Shown one piece after another: positions 9,686 through 21,132 of a DNA stretch of 64,000 bases; the stretch's first letter is position 1; each line of letters opens with the position of its first letter. Made by a program: the position numbers and the translations under genes. Location of the stretch: NCBI RefSeq assembly GCF_010093535.1, contig NW_022985163.1, forward strand, positions 1,398,294 through 1,462,293, in the 5' to 3' direction. The DNA is from Lindgomyces ingoldianus. Taxonomy: Eukaryota > Ascomycota > Dothideomycetes > Pleosporales > Lindgomycetaceae. The notes under the pieces are model-generated. The model had not been told where the DNA came from and did no database searches. It was given only the letters and a program-made list of their open reading frames with translations.

Positions 9686-12109
9686 TTACACCTTTCGTTC
9701 CGCCCAGCTCTGAATCACGCCTCTTGGTGTTGGTTCGTACTCCTTCAAAATAACTTCCTCTCCACGAAGGAAGGTATTGGCTTGGACGAAAACCCATTTC
9801 GGCTGTTTCTTCGCAAGAACTATATCTCTCCACACTAGATACTGGTCGTGTACCCGAGAAAGCTCTTCGTAATAATCGCGGCATGACTGAGCGTCGGCAG
9901 TGCAGCGATACATATGCAATCTGAGCAGCATCTGGCCAAGAGCAGGTTTCCCATGAGATTTAATCTTTGAACGGTCCACCTGAACAATGAGTTGATCCGT
10001 TTGTGAGTCGCACTGAACTGTTACGCAACCTCTACCATCGGCTAGGAGGCACTTTAGGATGGAAAAATGAGCCTATGACAGTTAGATCTCGGAATGTAAG
10101 GGTTATGAAGGGTATCTTGCCCTACTGTGGGCCTGTCCCCATTTCTGGCGTTGTAGAGGTCAGCGTTGACGCCTCGCAGACCGAAACTTGACACCAACCT
10201 TGTTTTCGACGTTAAAGTCAGCTAAACCACGGAGGCCATCGACGCCGAGTTGTTGATAGAGGTTGTACGTGACTGTAGCCTTTTAGGCAAGCTGAAAACA
10301 CCTTGGTAGAATAACATACGATCATCAGCAGTGATTTCTGAGCCCTCATTGTACCCAAACAACCCTAGTAGCTCGGTGTCATCCATCAAATAAGCACCAA
10401 CAAGCTCAGCTCTACATTCATCAACAGTCGTCGCTAAATCTCCGAATTGTCCCGTCCACGTTTGTCCCGGCTTGTACCAGGACACTATTGGCTTCCCGGT
10501 GAGGGGGTCTATAGGCGGATTGTCCCTGTCGAAGTTGAACTTGCCAACGGACTCCTCGACCATCATCTTTCCAGTGCCATGGCCTAACAGTTCGTGAAGA
10601 ACAACCCACCAATAGTAGGCAGGGTATTTGTTCCTTTGGAAAGATTCTAATTCTAAGACATGGATGAACGGACAGGGTTGGGTTTTGCTGCTTTCGGCGC
10701 TCATTCGGTTCGCGATTATGACGTTTTTGAAGCCGCATTGTTCGCGGATGTCATTGTACTGGTCACCTTTAACATAAATAGGAAATGCGATGAGTTGTCA
10801 TCTTACATTTGGCAAATTAATCCCAGGAAATATGATACTTGAACAGTATGCTAGAGCTGCGCAAAGGTTAGATAAGGCCCGACGTGAGCTTCTGCACTTT
10901 ACCATGGATACTTGTGAAGTCCGGAGGCTCAAAAAGTGTTTTCTCAAATGGCCCTTTCCCGTCGTTGTCCGCCCCTCTTGCCCAGGGCAGTCGTCGAATG
11001 AATGTGGCGGAATGTTCAACAAGCTTCATCAATGATATTGTTTCCTCAAGATCTGTAATACCCACAAGGCCTTCGAATTCCGCTCGAATGCCAAAAGGGT
11101 CTCTGTACGGTTCCACAAAGCCGAATATGTTCTCCACACGAGGGCTCTTGTCCTGGATCCATGTCCGCTGAGACTCTCGATACGTCTCTAGACTCCCTGT
11201 TTGGAAGCTTTGGATATACTGAGACAAGTAAAGTTTCTGTTTGTTGTTCGTCGTGTATTTAATAGCCTCCGACATGCAAGCGCAGACGCTTGCAAGTTCC
11301 TTGGAATGATCGCCTGGTAGGATCTTGATCGTGCCGTTAAGATCAGGCGAGGAGAACTCCAACCACTGAGGATCTTGGTCCACGGATGCCTGAAGAATCT
11401 CATATGTCGGGCCTTCAACGCCATCCGTCTTTCGGATTCGAGTATTTTCAGGTCGTATCGAACGCTCCTCTAGAATTCGGGACACGAGACTAATCTCCTC
11501 TTGGCTAAGGATGGAATCCCCAGGATAATAGGCGCTCTGAGCACGATCACTTGGGAACCCTAATCCGTAGGGTGGTACGATGTTTATTCTCTGATATATT
11601 TCATTGTATAATGCACGAAGACTTGCAGATCTCTGTGCAAGCTTCTGCAAAGACGTTCCAGGGATGGAAGGAACGAATTTTTGATCTCCAGACCCCTGTA
11701 CATGCATTTAGACCGTCTCAAGTTAAAATAGAAAAACGACTAACGTAGTAATTCCCGATATTAGAAAGAAATGTGGCAGCGTATTCCAGAAATGTATCCA
11801 GGTCCCCTGAACTTATGGAGGCTTCTTCCACGAGAGAATCCCAATTGCCAGAACAGCTCGCGAAGACTTCAAGTATGAAGTCAAAAATCCCAATTGATTC
11901 GGGAGAGACCTGTCGGAGAATGATTCTTGTTCCATGCCAGGCTGCTCTTAATGTAGCTGTTATTATTTCTCGTCTGAGGCCTTCATTCTTGGCACATACC
12001 GTGACAAATAATGGGCGTAAAGTTTTTCTCGGGGGGAGAGACTGCTAAAGGCTTTTCCAATACTGAGGGCATGGATTGGTGCTGATGATACCCTCATTAT
12101 GTCTGTCAT
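9686..12109 (-). CDS. DPP3: Dipeptidyl-peptidase III (peptidase family M49)
   Basis: Model: complement(join(9686..10072,10121..10144,10199..10272,10320..10758,10807..10856,10903..11695,11745..11946,12000..12109)), 693 codons including stop (692 aa), the usual DPP III length. The zinc motif HELLGH is at ~440-445 and the second motif DECRAE at ~498-503 (EECRAE in most relatives; the zinc-binding Glu, ~499, is kept). The enzyme is a cytosolic zinc exopeptidase that removes dipeptides from N-termini of oligopeptides. Introns are 46-54 nt and all junctions keep frame. One exon is only 24 nt (10121-10144). The intron 10073-10120 needs a GC donor (AGG|GCAAGA) to give the conserved HSRAHF sequence. 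The start MTDIMRVSS is the first ATG after an in-frame TGA; a second ATG lies at 12097. No disabling change was found. Confidence 0.92.
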
Positions 12110-12399
12110 TGCTCACGATCGAGCGAAGAGTTGTGTAATGAGGGAGGAGAGGGGCAGCGCAAGACAGGCGATATGATATTTGTTAAAGGTGGGGCAGTAC
12201 CATTTGAGACTAGCGCAGGGTAACCCTGCTAATCTCTATTAGGAATCCCACTCCTTACAAAGTGCTATATCCCCTATTTCTTACGCTATATTCTGTTTGC
12301 TACACTAGGAGATTTGCTTTACAGCTATATAGTATTAATACAGCGTGCTCAACAGGGTGTTACTGCTGGAACAGTTGACTACTATTATAAGCATGTAAC
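12110..12399. other. Promoter region of DPP III
   Basis: About 70 bases of normal composition lie before the DPP III start; then the sequence becomes AT-rich from ~12230. No gene is visible. Confidence 0.5.
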
Positions 12400-12528
12400 T
12401 GTAAGGCCGAGATAGCGCTTACGTGCGACGGGTATATATACTATTCTGTACGCAGATATCAACCGTTGGTTGATTATTCGCACCTTTTTAGTTGTATTAG
12501 CGCAGTGGTACAGAGCTCTGTCCTTACA
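12400..12528. mobile_element. Small TG..CA element, family G copy 1
   Basis: A 129-bp element bounded by TGTAAGG and CCTTACA, flanked by GTAAC (12395-12399) and GTGAC (12529-12533). The mismatch is a G-to-A transition. An inverted relative is at 16475-16625. LTR-like ends and 5-bp duplications suggest a very short solo LTR or a miniature element. It keeps normal GC although its surroundings are AT-rich. Confidence 0.7.
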
Positions 12529-12825
12529 GTGACTATATGATGGTAGGCACTTTATAAACAATTACTTACAGAAAGTAACACTTAAAAGTTTAATTGTATT
12601 ATGTTTAAAATAGACCTTTAAGAGTAATAGTTAATAGCTAGAGGGTAGAGTGCTCTACTATATTAGAGGAGGTTTTCTTTGTTACTATTAACATGTTTCT
12701 GTAGTGCAATAGGTTGAATTTTCTAAATTACCTTAGATAATTACTATATAAAAAAAGATGTAGTAGCTTACTTAAATTCTTATCTTTACTACTATTTTTA
12801 TTATTTTTTTATTACTATAAGTATG

Positions 12826-12897
12826 TGTCACGACTACGTTACAGCTATCTAACGTCTGAGTACTCTAGGGTTGGATAGCCGTAACATAACTGTGACA
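12826..12897. repeat. 72-bp imperfect palindrome with LTR-like ends
   Basis: TGTCACGACTACGTTACAGC at one end mirrors a GATAGCCGTAACATAAC..TGTGACA end. The TGTCACG/GTGACA termini resemble those of the gypsy LTR at 34024, but no 5-bp duplication is seen (GTATG against CCTTC). It may be a degraded LTR remnant. Confidence 0.5.
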
Positions 12898-13305
12898 CCT
12901 TCACATATCTCTTAGGACAAGCAGTTCGCGCAGCGAAGCTAGAGAAGGCTCAACATTATTAATTTTAATAGCCACAGCGCTTGCTATTGTAAAATAAGCT
13001 AAGTTAAACAAGCTTAGGTACTACAACTAACAGGAGATGTAGGCACGTCTTATTCTTAATTGTTAACTTGCTAGCCTTGCCTAGCTACTAAGCTGCCTAT
13101 AACCCGCTATTAATCTAAGCCCTCACCGACTACCCTACGTATGCGCTCTGATTAAGCGCCTAAGCTCTTAAGCAATCCTATCACCTAATAGGCAGATATA
13201 GTAGTAGAGTAGTAGTAGTTAAAGGCAGGATTTGTTGTCAGCTGCGATAGTGCTAAGGACCTTCTGTTTTAGCAAGAAGTGTAGTAAAAGACAGGTTTTT
13301 AATGC
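12898..13305. other. AT-rich non-coding stretch
   Basis: Moderately RIP-like sequence with no open frame or repeat I can identify; the same applies to 12534-12825. It borders the truncated LTR at 13306. Confidence 0.5.
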
Positions 13306-13453
13306 TGTCAGATTGAAGCACTGTTTCTAGGCTTCCTGAGATGAATGATGGGTTTGGATATGATGTATGGGATGATTATTGATTGTATTTATTTATCGAT
13401 CCTTTTTCTGCTCTACTCGTGTTGCTCGGCTTTTTGTTTTGCCGATCTGAGTC
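13306..13453 (-). repeat. Truncated copia-family (B) LTR
   Basis: The first 148 bases match the reverse-orientation family B LTR (TGTCAGATTGAAGCACTG..). The match stops at CTGAGTC, exactly where the inverted-repeat element at 13454 begins. The missing half of the LTR is not found beyond that element's other end at 17569, so insertion was accompanied by loss or rearrangement. Confidence 0.85.
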
Positions 13454-14743
13454 TACGGCGGACTGTTAGCTAGTGAAGGGAAAAAACTAATTACTAATTT
13501 AAAAATTCTTTACTTTATATATAATTATAGCCTTTAGCTACTTATAACTTTATAATTATTTTATACACATTTATACATGTTAATTTTATAATGCCTAGTA
13601 AGTGTCTTTTAAATAGTTACATTGTACAAGTGCTTACTAATATAGTAGCAATATAGAAGAACGTTCTAAGATTAACTTTAAACTATGCTAACTTTATCTA
13701 CTTAGGCTTTTCTATAAAAGTGTTATATACACATAAATAGCTACTTACTTTTTTAAAAAGTTTTAAGTTTATATTACTTTTTATATAATTAAGTAGTAGT
13801 TTTAAATATAAAATATAAAGTAATACTTTTTTACTAAAGTTAAAAATAAAGTTAAGAATTAAATTTAAGTGCTATTCTTTAAAGTTAGGCTTAAAAATTT
13901 AAATATACTTTATATACTATATAATAAAGGCTTCTAAATTAGAAAATATATGCTTATATAACTTTAATTTAAGCTTAAATTATATAAAAAAGTATAAAGT
14001 GTTAAATAAAGCTAGTAAGTAAATAAGCTTATATAATAACTTATTAGTTAAAAGCTAAAAAAAGTATTATTAATAAGTATAAGTAAAAGTATTTTTATAC
14101 ACACTTTTATTAACATAGCTATATTATTATATAGGACTAGTTATTTTATATCTATTATATAATAAACTATAAGGTAGTAGAGTGCTGTAAGCATAACTTA
14201 TAGTAACACTATAAAGAGTATATTATTTCTAGCCTAAACTTTATCTAGTTTATTAATAGCTATAGTAAGCTAAAACTATATAGCGTAGAAATCTATGCAT
14301 GTATTAACGCGTACTTATAATACATTATATAGATTTATGTTAGAATCTCTGCTTATACTACTATTAGCTGCCTTTACTAGTTTCTTAAGACACTTAAAAA
14401 AATAAAGTAGTAACTATATTTTATATAATTTAATTAAAAGATAAAAATAGTTATGCTAGTAAATGCTTATTACTAGCTTTAAAAGTTTATAAAGCTTAAA
14501 CTTTTATTTAATTAGTACTACTTTTATAGTATAAGTATATTAAATTAGTAGATTAAAGCTTAGTAGTAGTAACTTTTAAAAGGCTTTTTTTTTATTAGTA
14601 AGTTAGTATTTTATATAATACTTATTACTTTATTTTATTTTAAGTAAATTTACTTTTACTACTTTTAAACTTAAGGCTTTTTTTTAAAAAATAGCTTAGC
14701 TAATTAGCTTACTATTTATACTATATATATTTTTATACTTTAT

Positions 14744-14784
14744 NNNNNNNNNNNNNNNNNNNNNNNNNNNNNNNNNNNNNNNNN
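14744..14784. other. Assembly gap (41 N)
   Basis: A run of 41 unknown bases within the family F element. Confidence 1.
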
Positions 14785-15689
14785 AACTAGGCTTTTTTAT
14801 TTAATACTAATTAGCTTTATATAATTAAAAGAAAAGTTAATAGTTAGAATATAAATGCCTACTTTTTATAAATTATACTTTAGTAGTGTAATAAAGTACT
14901 AGATTTACTTAGATTTAATAGTGTAGCTATAGCTTACTCTAACTTTTAGAATTATATAATACTATATTTAGATGTTTATCTTTAGCTTTAAGTAAAAGCA
15001 TAATACTATATTTAAAATAGTCTTTAGCTTATACTATCTTTACTTAAGTTACTTATTAAAGTGTAAAATTAGTAAGTAAAGTTTTATATAATATACTTAA
15101 TATAAAAGTATTTAATTTAACTAAAGTAATTAAGGCATAGTTTAAAATGTTAATTTTAAAACTAACTTTAGTAAAAAAATGCTTATTAATCTTAATCTAG
15201 CATAGTAGATTTACATAAATGTAGTAACTAAGCTTTTATTTTTTTTATAGTATATTTAAATTTTTTATAGTTTTTTTTATAGTTTTTTTTATAGTTTTTT
15301 TTTTATATAACATATAATTTATTATTACTATAAGTGCCTAAGATAAGTTTTATCCTACTATAAAATAGTCTTATAGTAAGTAGTTTACTAAATATTAGTT
15401 TTATTTAAACTATAGCATTTAAATTTAACCTCTTACACCTATATAAATTATATAAGATAAGAAAGAGATAATTTATTTAAAAAATATACTTAAAAGTGTA
15501 AAAAAAAAAGTTTATCTTTTTTATATAAGCTACTTTATATACACTAGCAGAATTAGCATGTTAGTAGTTAATTTAGTGTATATTTTTACTTTTTATTTAA
15601 GGCTATATAACAGCTAAGCTTTTTATTCTTATAATTCTTTACTTTATATAATATAAAGTAATTAATAAGTGTAAGTAAATTAATAGTAT

Positions 15690-16130
15690 TAAACAGCTAC
15701 ATATAATACCCTCTTATATATTAGCTAATATCTAATATATAGTAGATTAGACCTAGATACAGCTTTAGAACGTGCCTCTTATAAGCTATACTAAGTTTAT
15801 TAAAAATAGCCTTTTTAAAAAGCTTATATAATTTAATTTTTTAATTACTAAAGGCTATTTTAAACTATATTTTATTATAGATATTAGTAAAAATTATATT
15901 ACATATCTTTTAAAAAGTGCTAAGAATTATTATATAATTAAAAACTTACTAAAAAGTAAATACTTTAAAAAAGGTAACTAAAGCATAACTTTATACCTAG
16001 TATATAAAGTAACTATAGTAGCTTAGAATAAAATCTTTTTATATAAACTCTCTACTAAGTAGACTAAAGTTAAGAAAAAGAAGAAGCTAGTAAAAAAAAA
16101 AAGTTAAGTAAAAATTAAGCTTTATTAAAA
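15690..16130 (+). pseudogene. Degraded reading frame inside the family F element
   Basis: On the plus strand a frame is nearly continuous, and its stops are TAA/TAG of the kind RIP makes from CAA/CAG. It includes a hydrophobic/aromatic stretch (FIIDISKNYITYLLKSAKN) and ends in a run of lysines (KVKKKKKLVKKK). I do not recognise the protein. It may be the end of the element's transposase. Confidence 0.3.
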
Positions 16131-16474
16131 ATAAAAAAAATAAAGAAATACTTTTATATAATTATAAGTAAGCACTGTTTTAGCTATTTAATGTTAATTC
16201 TTAAGTACCTTATTAGCTTTATAGTATTAAAAAGTAGTATATTTTATATAATAATTTAATTTATTTTTTTTATTTACTAGCTTAGTTTAGTTTTACTTTT
16301 TAACAGCTACTTATCTTAGTTACTGCACAGAGGTATAGGCTTTAACTAAGTGCTATAGACATCTTTATATAGCTAGGTGCTATAGACAACTTTTATAGCT
16401 AAAGCGCTTTACTACTTTTAAAAAAAATATTATATATACTTTAAGCTAAAACTATTATATTATTAGCTAAAGCT

Positions 16475-16625
16475 TGTAAGGACGGGGCTCCGCACCACTC
16501 CGCCAATACAACCAAAAGGTACGAATAATCAACCAACGTTGATTTTCGGGTGCAGAATAGTATATATACCCGTCGCACGTAAGCACCATCTCGGCCTTAC
16601 ACGTAAGCGCCATCCTGGCCTTACA
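16475..16625. mobile_element. Small TG..CA element, family G copy 2
   Basis: A 151-bp element bounded by TGTAAGGAC and GGCCTTACA, with perfect 5-bp duplications AAGCT (16470-16474 and 16626-16630). It is inverted relative to copy 1 and carries an extra ~24-bp partial duplication (ACGTAAGCRCCAT..GGCCTTAC). It is GC-rich within a RIP-degraded element, so it is either young or too short to be a RIP target. Confidence 0.8.
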
Positions 16626-17193
16626 AAGCTCTAGTAAGTTTATCTTTAATAAAAATAAGCTACTACTATAAACTATTACTAGCACTACTAATTTTTAAGT
16701 TATAGCTTAAACATAAAGGTTTACTAGCTAGCTTATTATTACTTTTTTTTTTATAAAGTAGTAACTAGCATAGTTATGCTATTTATAATTGCTATATGCT
16801 TTACTAAAGTGCCTCTTAGCGCAGCAGCACTCTAGGAACAGTTGTGGGCCTAAGACAGCGCTATAGCATGTGCTGCATAGGTTGTCCACTGCCCTTCTAC
16901 AAGATTATATAAGGATAGTGTTAATATATAAAGGCCTATATAAAGCTATTTAATAAGAGAATATACTGCTATATATAAACTCTACATCCTGCCTTAAAAG
17001 GGCTAGTAATGCATAGGCCTGTAGACTATAAGCTAGTAGAGCTAGCTACTGCTGTCCTACACGTAGAATAAGATTAACATTAGTGCTAGCTTAGTTAGCA
17101 GTAGTAACAGCAGCATTATAAAAAATAAAAGCCTTATTTTAAGTATTAGCTTTATATAATAAAAGTAATTAAAATACTATAGGCTTAATGCTT

Positions 17194-17317
17194 ATATTAT
17201 TATTATTATTGTTATTGTTATTATTATTGCTGCTGCTGCTGCTACTGCTGTTGCTGTTACTGCTATTATTACTGTTATTACTGTTGTTGTTGCTGCTACT
17301 GCTGTAGTAGTAGTAGA
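17194..17317. repeat. Trinucleotide microsatellite (TTA/TTG/CTG)
   Basis: About 40 interrupted triplets of TTA, TTG and CTG, read as poly-Asn/Ser on the minus strand. It lies near the right end of the family F element. The mixture fits a CTG or CAG-type array partly altered by C-to-T change. Confidence 0.85.
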
Positions 17318-17568
17318 TGTAGAAGAGTAGTGGTGGCAGTAAGTATCTACAATTATTGTACAACGCTGTAGTAAAGGCAGTTGCTATAAAAAGCAGTTAT
17401 AATATAGTTATGTAAAACAACCCTTTACTTCTTAGATCTTTAAAAAACATTATATAAATGCGTTATAGTATGTTTTGCCTAGTAAAATACTATAGTGTTT
17501 TATACCTAAAATGCTTCTAAGCGATTGGCAATTAGTTTTTTCCCTTCACCAGCTAACAGTCCGCCGTA

Positions 17569-17927
17569 GCCACCAATAGCAGGATCGCTGAAGTGCGAAT
17601 CTTGGGGCAGTCCTCCTTGGTGGAGACTGTGCCCATGTCTGCAAAAGAGTCAACTTGCATAGTGTACGTTGCCTTCAATGCTGCCGGTCTTGAAACTTAT
17701 AGCATAACATACTGACAAAGTGCTAGGAAATTAAAAAGGTTTGAATATACAAGACTAAGCCGAGGTGCCAAAATCAAAACGAGGAATGCTGCAAGTAAAT
17801 CCAAGTGGCGATGTTGAGAGGGAGAAGGAGAAGCTTCAGGTACCCTACAAACAGGCAACATTAACGTATTGGAGTGGATAATCGGGTGCTGCCTTTATTG
17901 GACCTAGATATCAAAGCCCCAAGTATC
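17569..17927. other. Downstream flank of the HeLo-like gene
   Basis: Normal-composition sequence between the family F element and the stop codon at 17928. It probably holds the 3' untranslated region. No further gene is supported. Confidence 0.5.
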
Positions 17928-20900
17928 TCAAATGTATCGCTTCTTCCTATGCTTCTTCTTCCCGTCAGTCCCAGCCTCGCGCTCATCTTGCGAGTTCCGA
18001 CTTTCGACATTCGAGGTACTTCTCGGCCTGAGATATTTGTCGTCTTCAGAGTCCACTTGTCGCTGCTTGTGCACTCCGTTGCTCCCTTCTGCATCTGTTG
18101 AGATAGAGGGTCTGGGTGAAGCAGAACCATTTCCATTTGTAGTTGAACGAGGACGAGTACTTCCTCGGGAAGCTTTGCGGAGACGGCGCTCACGGAGGAG
18201 AAATGAAGTAGCCACAAGGTTTTCGATATCTGTGCATGTCACGCTGACATCGAAACGGTACTGCGAGCCATACTGTCCTATGTACGGTAGGTCGACTTGT
18301 TCAATGGCGTCACGGTCGACGAGGCCGATTCCTACGGCGGTGTACTCGTCCTCGGAGAGAGTCCGAGTGGTGGATTCACTGTGAGTCGGCTCGGGGAACT
18401 TGTTTGATGGCGCGACTTGCGGAGTATATTCCTTCCCTAGGAAGTTCACTAGGATTGCCCTTTCACCAAGAAACCATGTTTCTCCTTGTTCTGCTGCTGT
18501 TAGCTGGTGAATACCCGGGTGAGTTAAAGTCAGGGCTTACTTGATCCTCGCATCCAGAGCGGCTTCCATCCACTAATTCTAAGCACTTCGAACATTTCGC
18601 TCGCGGAGGGGAGGAAAGATCTTGTCCAACATATTGTACCATGTATGGCAGTCTTGCGTGTGAATGGATTTGTGTAAGTCAACATGAAGCCCGCCTTCTC
18701 TAAACTGGAATCGACAAGTTCGCCCTTATGGGAGACCGGGAAACAAATCATGCGACGGTTTTCAACAAGCTCAATCCGCTCCAGCGCTTTTCGTTTCGCG
18801 ATTTCCTCCTCCTCCTCCTTCTCTTGCTTCATCCGCTCCTCAGCATGTTGCTGTTTTGCACGCTGTAGTGCTTCTGAATGCAAACTCTTCATTTTCTCAT
18901 TTTCTTTCCTTAGCTCTGCTTGGGTTTCGGAATGAACCATTTTCAGGGTTTTAATCTCGACCTCCAGTTCTTTAATCTCGACAATATGATTAAATTTCAT
19001 CTCTTCTAGTGCGGCAGACTTTTCTTTGGCCCATTTGTCATTGATCGCATCTCTCTCCACTTCACACCCCTTCTGCACTAAACCTGCTTCTGGTCCCTTC
19101 AGCCCACCAGCGTCTTCTAGTTCTTTAATTCTTTCCAGCATTGTATTAATGACTCCCCTGAGCTGGGCAATAGTCGTGTTCATCGAGTCGACGATGCTAG
19201 AAGGAGCAACAGCATCATACGGATTGCCCATAGGTGGAGGCGCAAATGGATTGTACGGCGGGGGCTGGTGTGAACCAGTGTATGAAGGCATGGAGCTAGA
19301 ATGATGATGTGGGTTTTCCCGTACTCTGTGACTCGTATAATTATCATCAAGTCGACTTCCCCAAGTCTTGTATACCGGGTTATCGTCGTCGAGGAACGAG
19401 TCATGGGGGTCCCAATCTACGTCCTTTAGGTTTCGTATGACATTCTCGACATCATGGTCCCACTCTTTGTCATTGATCCCTTCCTGCGACTGGCATCCCT
19501 CGTCGAGAGGTGTTGACATGCTTTCACCCGTAGGATCGGCTGATGTCCACTCAATCATCAGCTTGGTGACCACGGCGGGAACTTCTTCCTTAGACAATGG
19601 CTTTGGTACTGCCCCTGGCATCGGAGGTGCTTGTTCCATGAAGACAAGTCGATATAACCAAGTTGCCGTATCGTCAGGAGTACGATCCCATACGGCCCTC
19701 CGTCTATTCCAATCTGAAGCCATTGATGAACGTGGAGGCAGCGAGAGCCGTGAATGTTCTCTACCGGATGCCAGCGACGGTTGATCATCTCTAGACACCC
19801 CGTGAGGAGGTAGGGGTCGAGAGGGACGATCATTTCTGGACATCCCATACAGCCGGGCAGGTAGTGGCAGGGGTAGGGAGCCCACGGAAGACGATGGCCT
19901 TGATCTCCTTTCAACGTTAATTTGTGGTCTTCTCTTTGATGGTTCACTGGTGGGTTTCGACTCGGTCTCATTGGATTTTTTCGGTGGAGACTTGGTCCTC
20001 AGAATCAATGCTGTTGATGTGCTAGGCTCCTCCTTCTCTTCATCAGTGTCGGTATCGCTAGAGTCGTTGCTGTAGACGTCCTCCTCGTCGAACTCCAAAT
20101 ATTCATCTCCACTTGACGCGGTTGTCTTCTTCGGGTCATCTTCCTCTTCGGACTCGTAGTAGCTGGAGAATCTTCCCGACCCTGGATGCACTCTTCTTTG
20201 CTCCTTTATTCCTGTTTCTTTGTTGATGCTCGTGCGGGTGTGTGGCCTAGGTCTGCTGACTGGGGAACGGGATGGAGACGGGGTTCGAGTTAGAGCGGTT
20301 CGACGTCGGGCGTCTTTCTTCGCACCCGGATAAATTTTGCGCCTTTCATGCAATGGGGTGTTCTCTCTACTGAGTCCGCTTCGGCGTGGGTAGTCGAAGT
20401 GGACTCGCGAGTTGACCCTTGGATTATAAATCGGACTCCTTCCTCTCTCAGGGCTTCGGTCTTGAGGGCCTTGCCGCCGACTAGAGCCGTGCCGCCGACT
20501 AGAGCCGTAATCGTAGTTGTCTTCGTTGTAGATGAGAACCGGATCGATCTTATTGCTATCGATAATCTTCGCAATGCTCTCACTTCCTGTGAGCAGCAGT
20601 GTTTGTAGAAGTCGCTTTAGCTGTGCAACTTCAGGATCCGTGCCTGTTTTGGCGCTATAGTGAAGTTAGCCAATTGCGAGTCGCCCAATAGAGAGAATTA
20701 CTTCTTCGCATGTGTCTGCAGCGTTGCTAGTTGCAGAGTCCCGAGAATGATATTCACAGTGCTCTTGTAACCCTCGATCTGCGCAAGGATACTCTTGGTC
20801 CTCGAACCTCGAAACAAAAGTTTCATGCGGTACAAGCTGCTGCCGCTGTCGCGAGTGATTTCGCAAATTTCCTTATATATCGTGCGTATACGTTCCAAGA

Positions 20901-21132
20901 GCTCTTTCGTATCAGTAATCAATCGCGGCTTGCAGATGTCCTTGGTATCCTTCATGACCGTTTTCAGATTCCGCAGGATCGACGACAACATGGAAAGCTC
21001 TTTTGCTATTTCTGCGACTTCTTTCGGCGCGCGTTTGACCTGATGTGCGATCTCATACAGGGATATGGAAATAGTTACACCCGCAGTAGCAACACCAGCG
21101 ATGCTCGCCAGCAAGGATAGAGGGTCCGCCAT
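17928..21132 (-). CDS. HeLo-like N-terminal domain protein with disordered and coiled-coil regions
   Basis: Model: complement(join(17928..18490,18541..20654,20702..21132)), 1036 codons including stop (1035 aa). The introns are 50 and 47 nt (GTAAGC and GTAATT donors) and frame is kept. The start MADPLSLLASIAGVATAGV and the following ~140 residues match the fungal N-terminal helical domain seen on STAND proteins (PF17111, HeLo-like). Residues ~150-620 are rich in Ser, Arg, Asp, Glu and Pro and probably disordered. Residues ~634-778 form a long charged coiled coil. Residues ~780-900 look globular (CFPVSHKGELVDS, NPFTRKTAIHG, EMFEVLRISGWKP). The tail is basic, KKKHRKKR. No nucleotide-binding motif is present, so it is not itself an NLR. 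HeLo-like domains can act in membrane-targeted cell death in fungi; that role here is only an inference. Confidence 0.85.

Larger units (their letters stand above)
13454..17568. mobile_element. 4.1-kb element with 42-bp terminal inverted repeats (family F)
   Basis: Termini read TACGGCGGACTGTTAGCT, then RGTGAAGGG, a run of six A and CTAATTR. The two ends differ only by transitions in the first 42 bp. TA dinucleotides at the borders suggest a Tc1/mariner-like TA duplication. The interior is heavily RIP-mutated and contains a 41-base gap (14744-14784), a family G insertion (16475-16625) and a trinucleotide repeat. A degraded reading frame (15690-16130, plus) ends in a lysine-rich tail. No transposase motif is recognisable, so the superfamily is open. 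Confidence 0.75.

Noticed and set aside
10273..10319. Premature stop or frameshift in DPP III after SEITADD
   Set aside because: A 47-nt GTATGT..ACAG intron restores the frame into TYNLYQQLGVDGLRG, so no mutation is needed.
10421..10738. Alternative minus-strand protein overlapping DPP III
   Set aside because: Shadow frame of the DPP III exon that carries the zinc motif.
16500..16625. tRNA box A-like sequence (TGGCGGAGTGGTGCGGAGC on the minus strand) suggesting a tRNA or SINE
   Set aside because: No box B at the right distance and no cloverleaf. The unit is bounded by TG..CA with a 5-bp TSD, so it is better explained as a small LTR-like element.
17169..17363. Poly-Asn/Ser protein
   Set aside because: Translation of an interrupted trinucleotide microsatellite in a RIP-degraded element.
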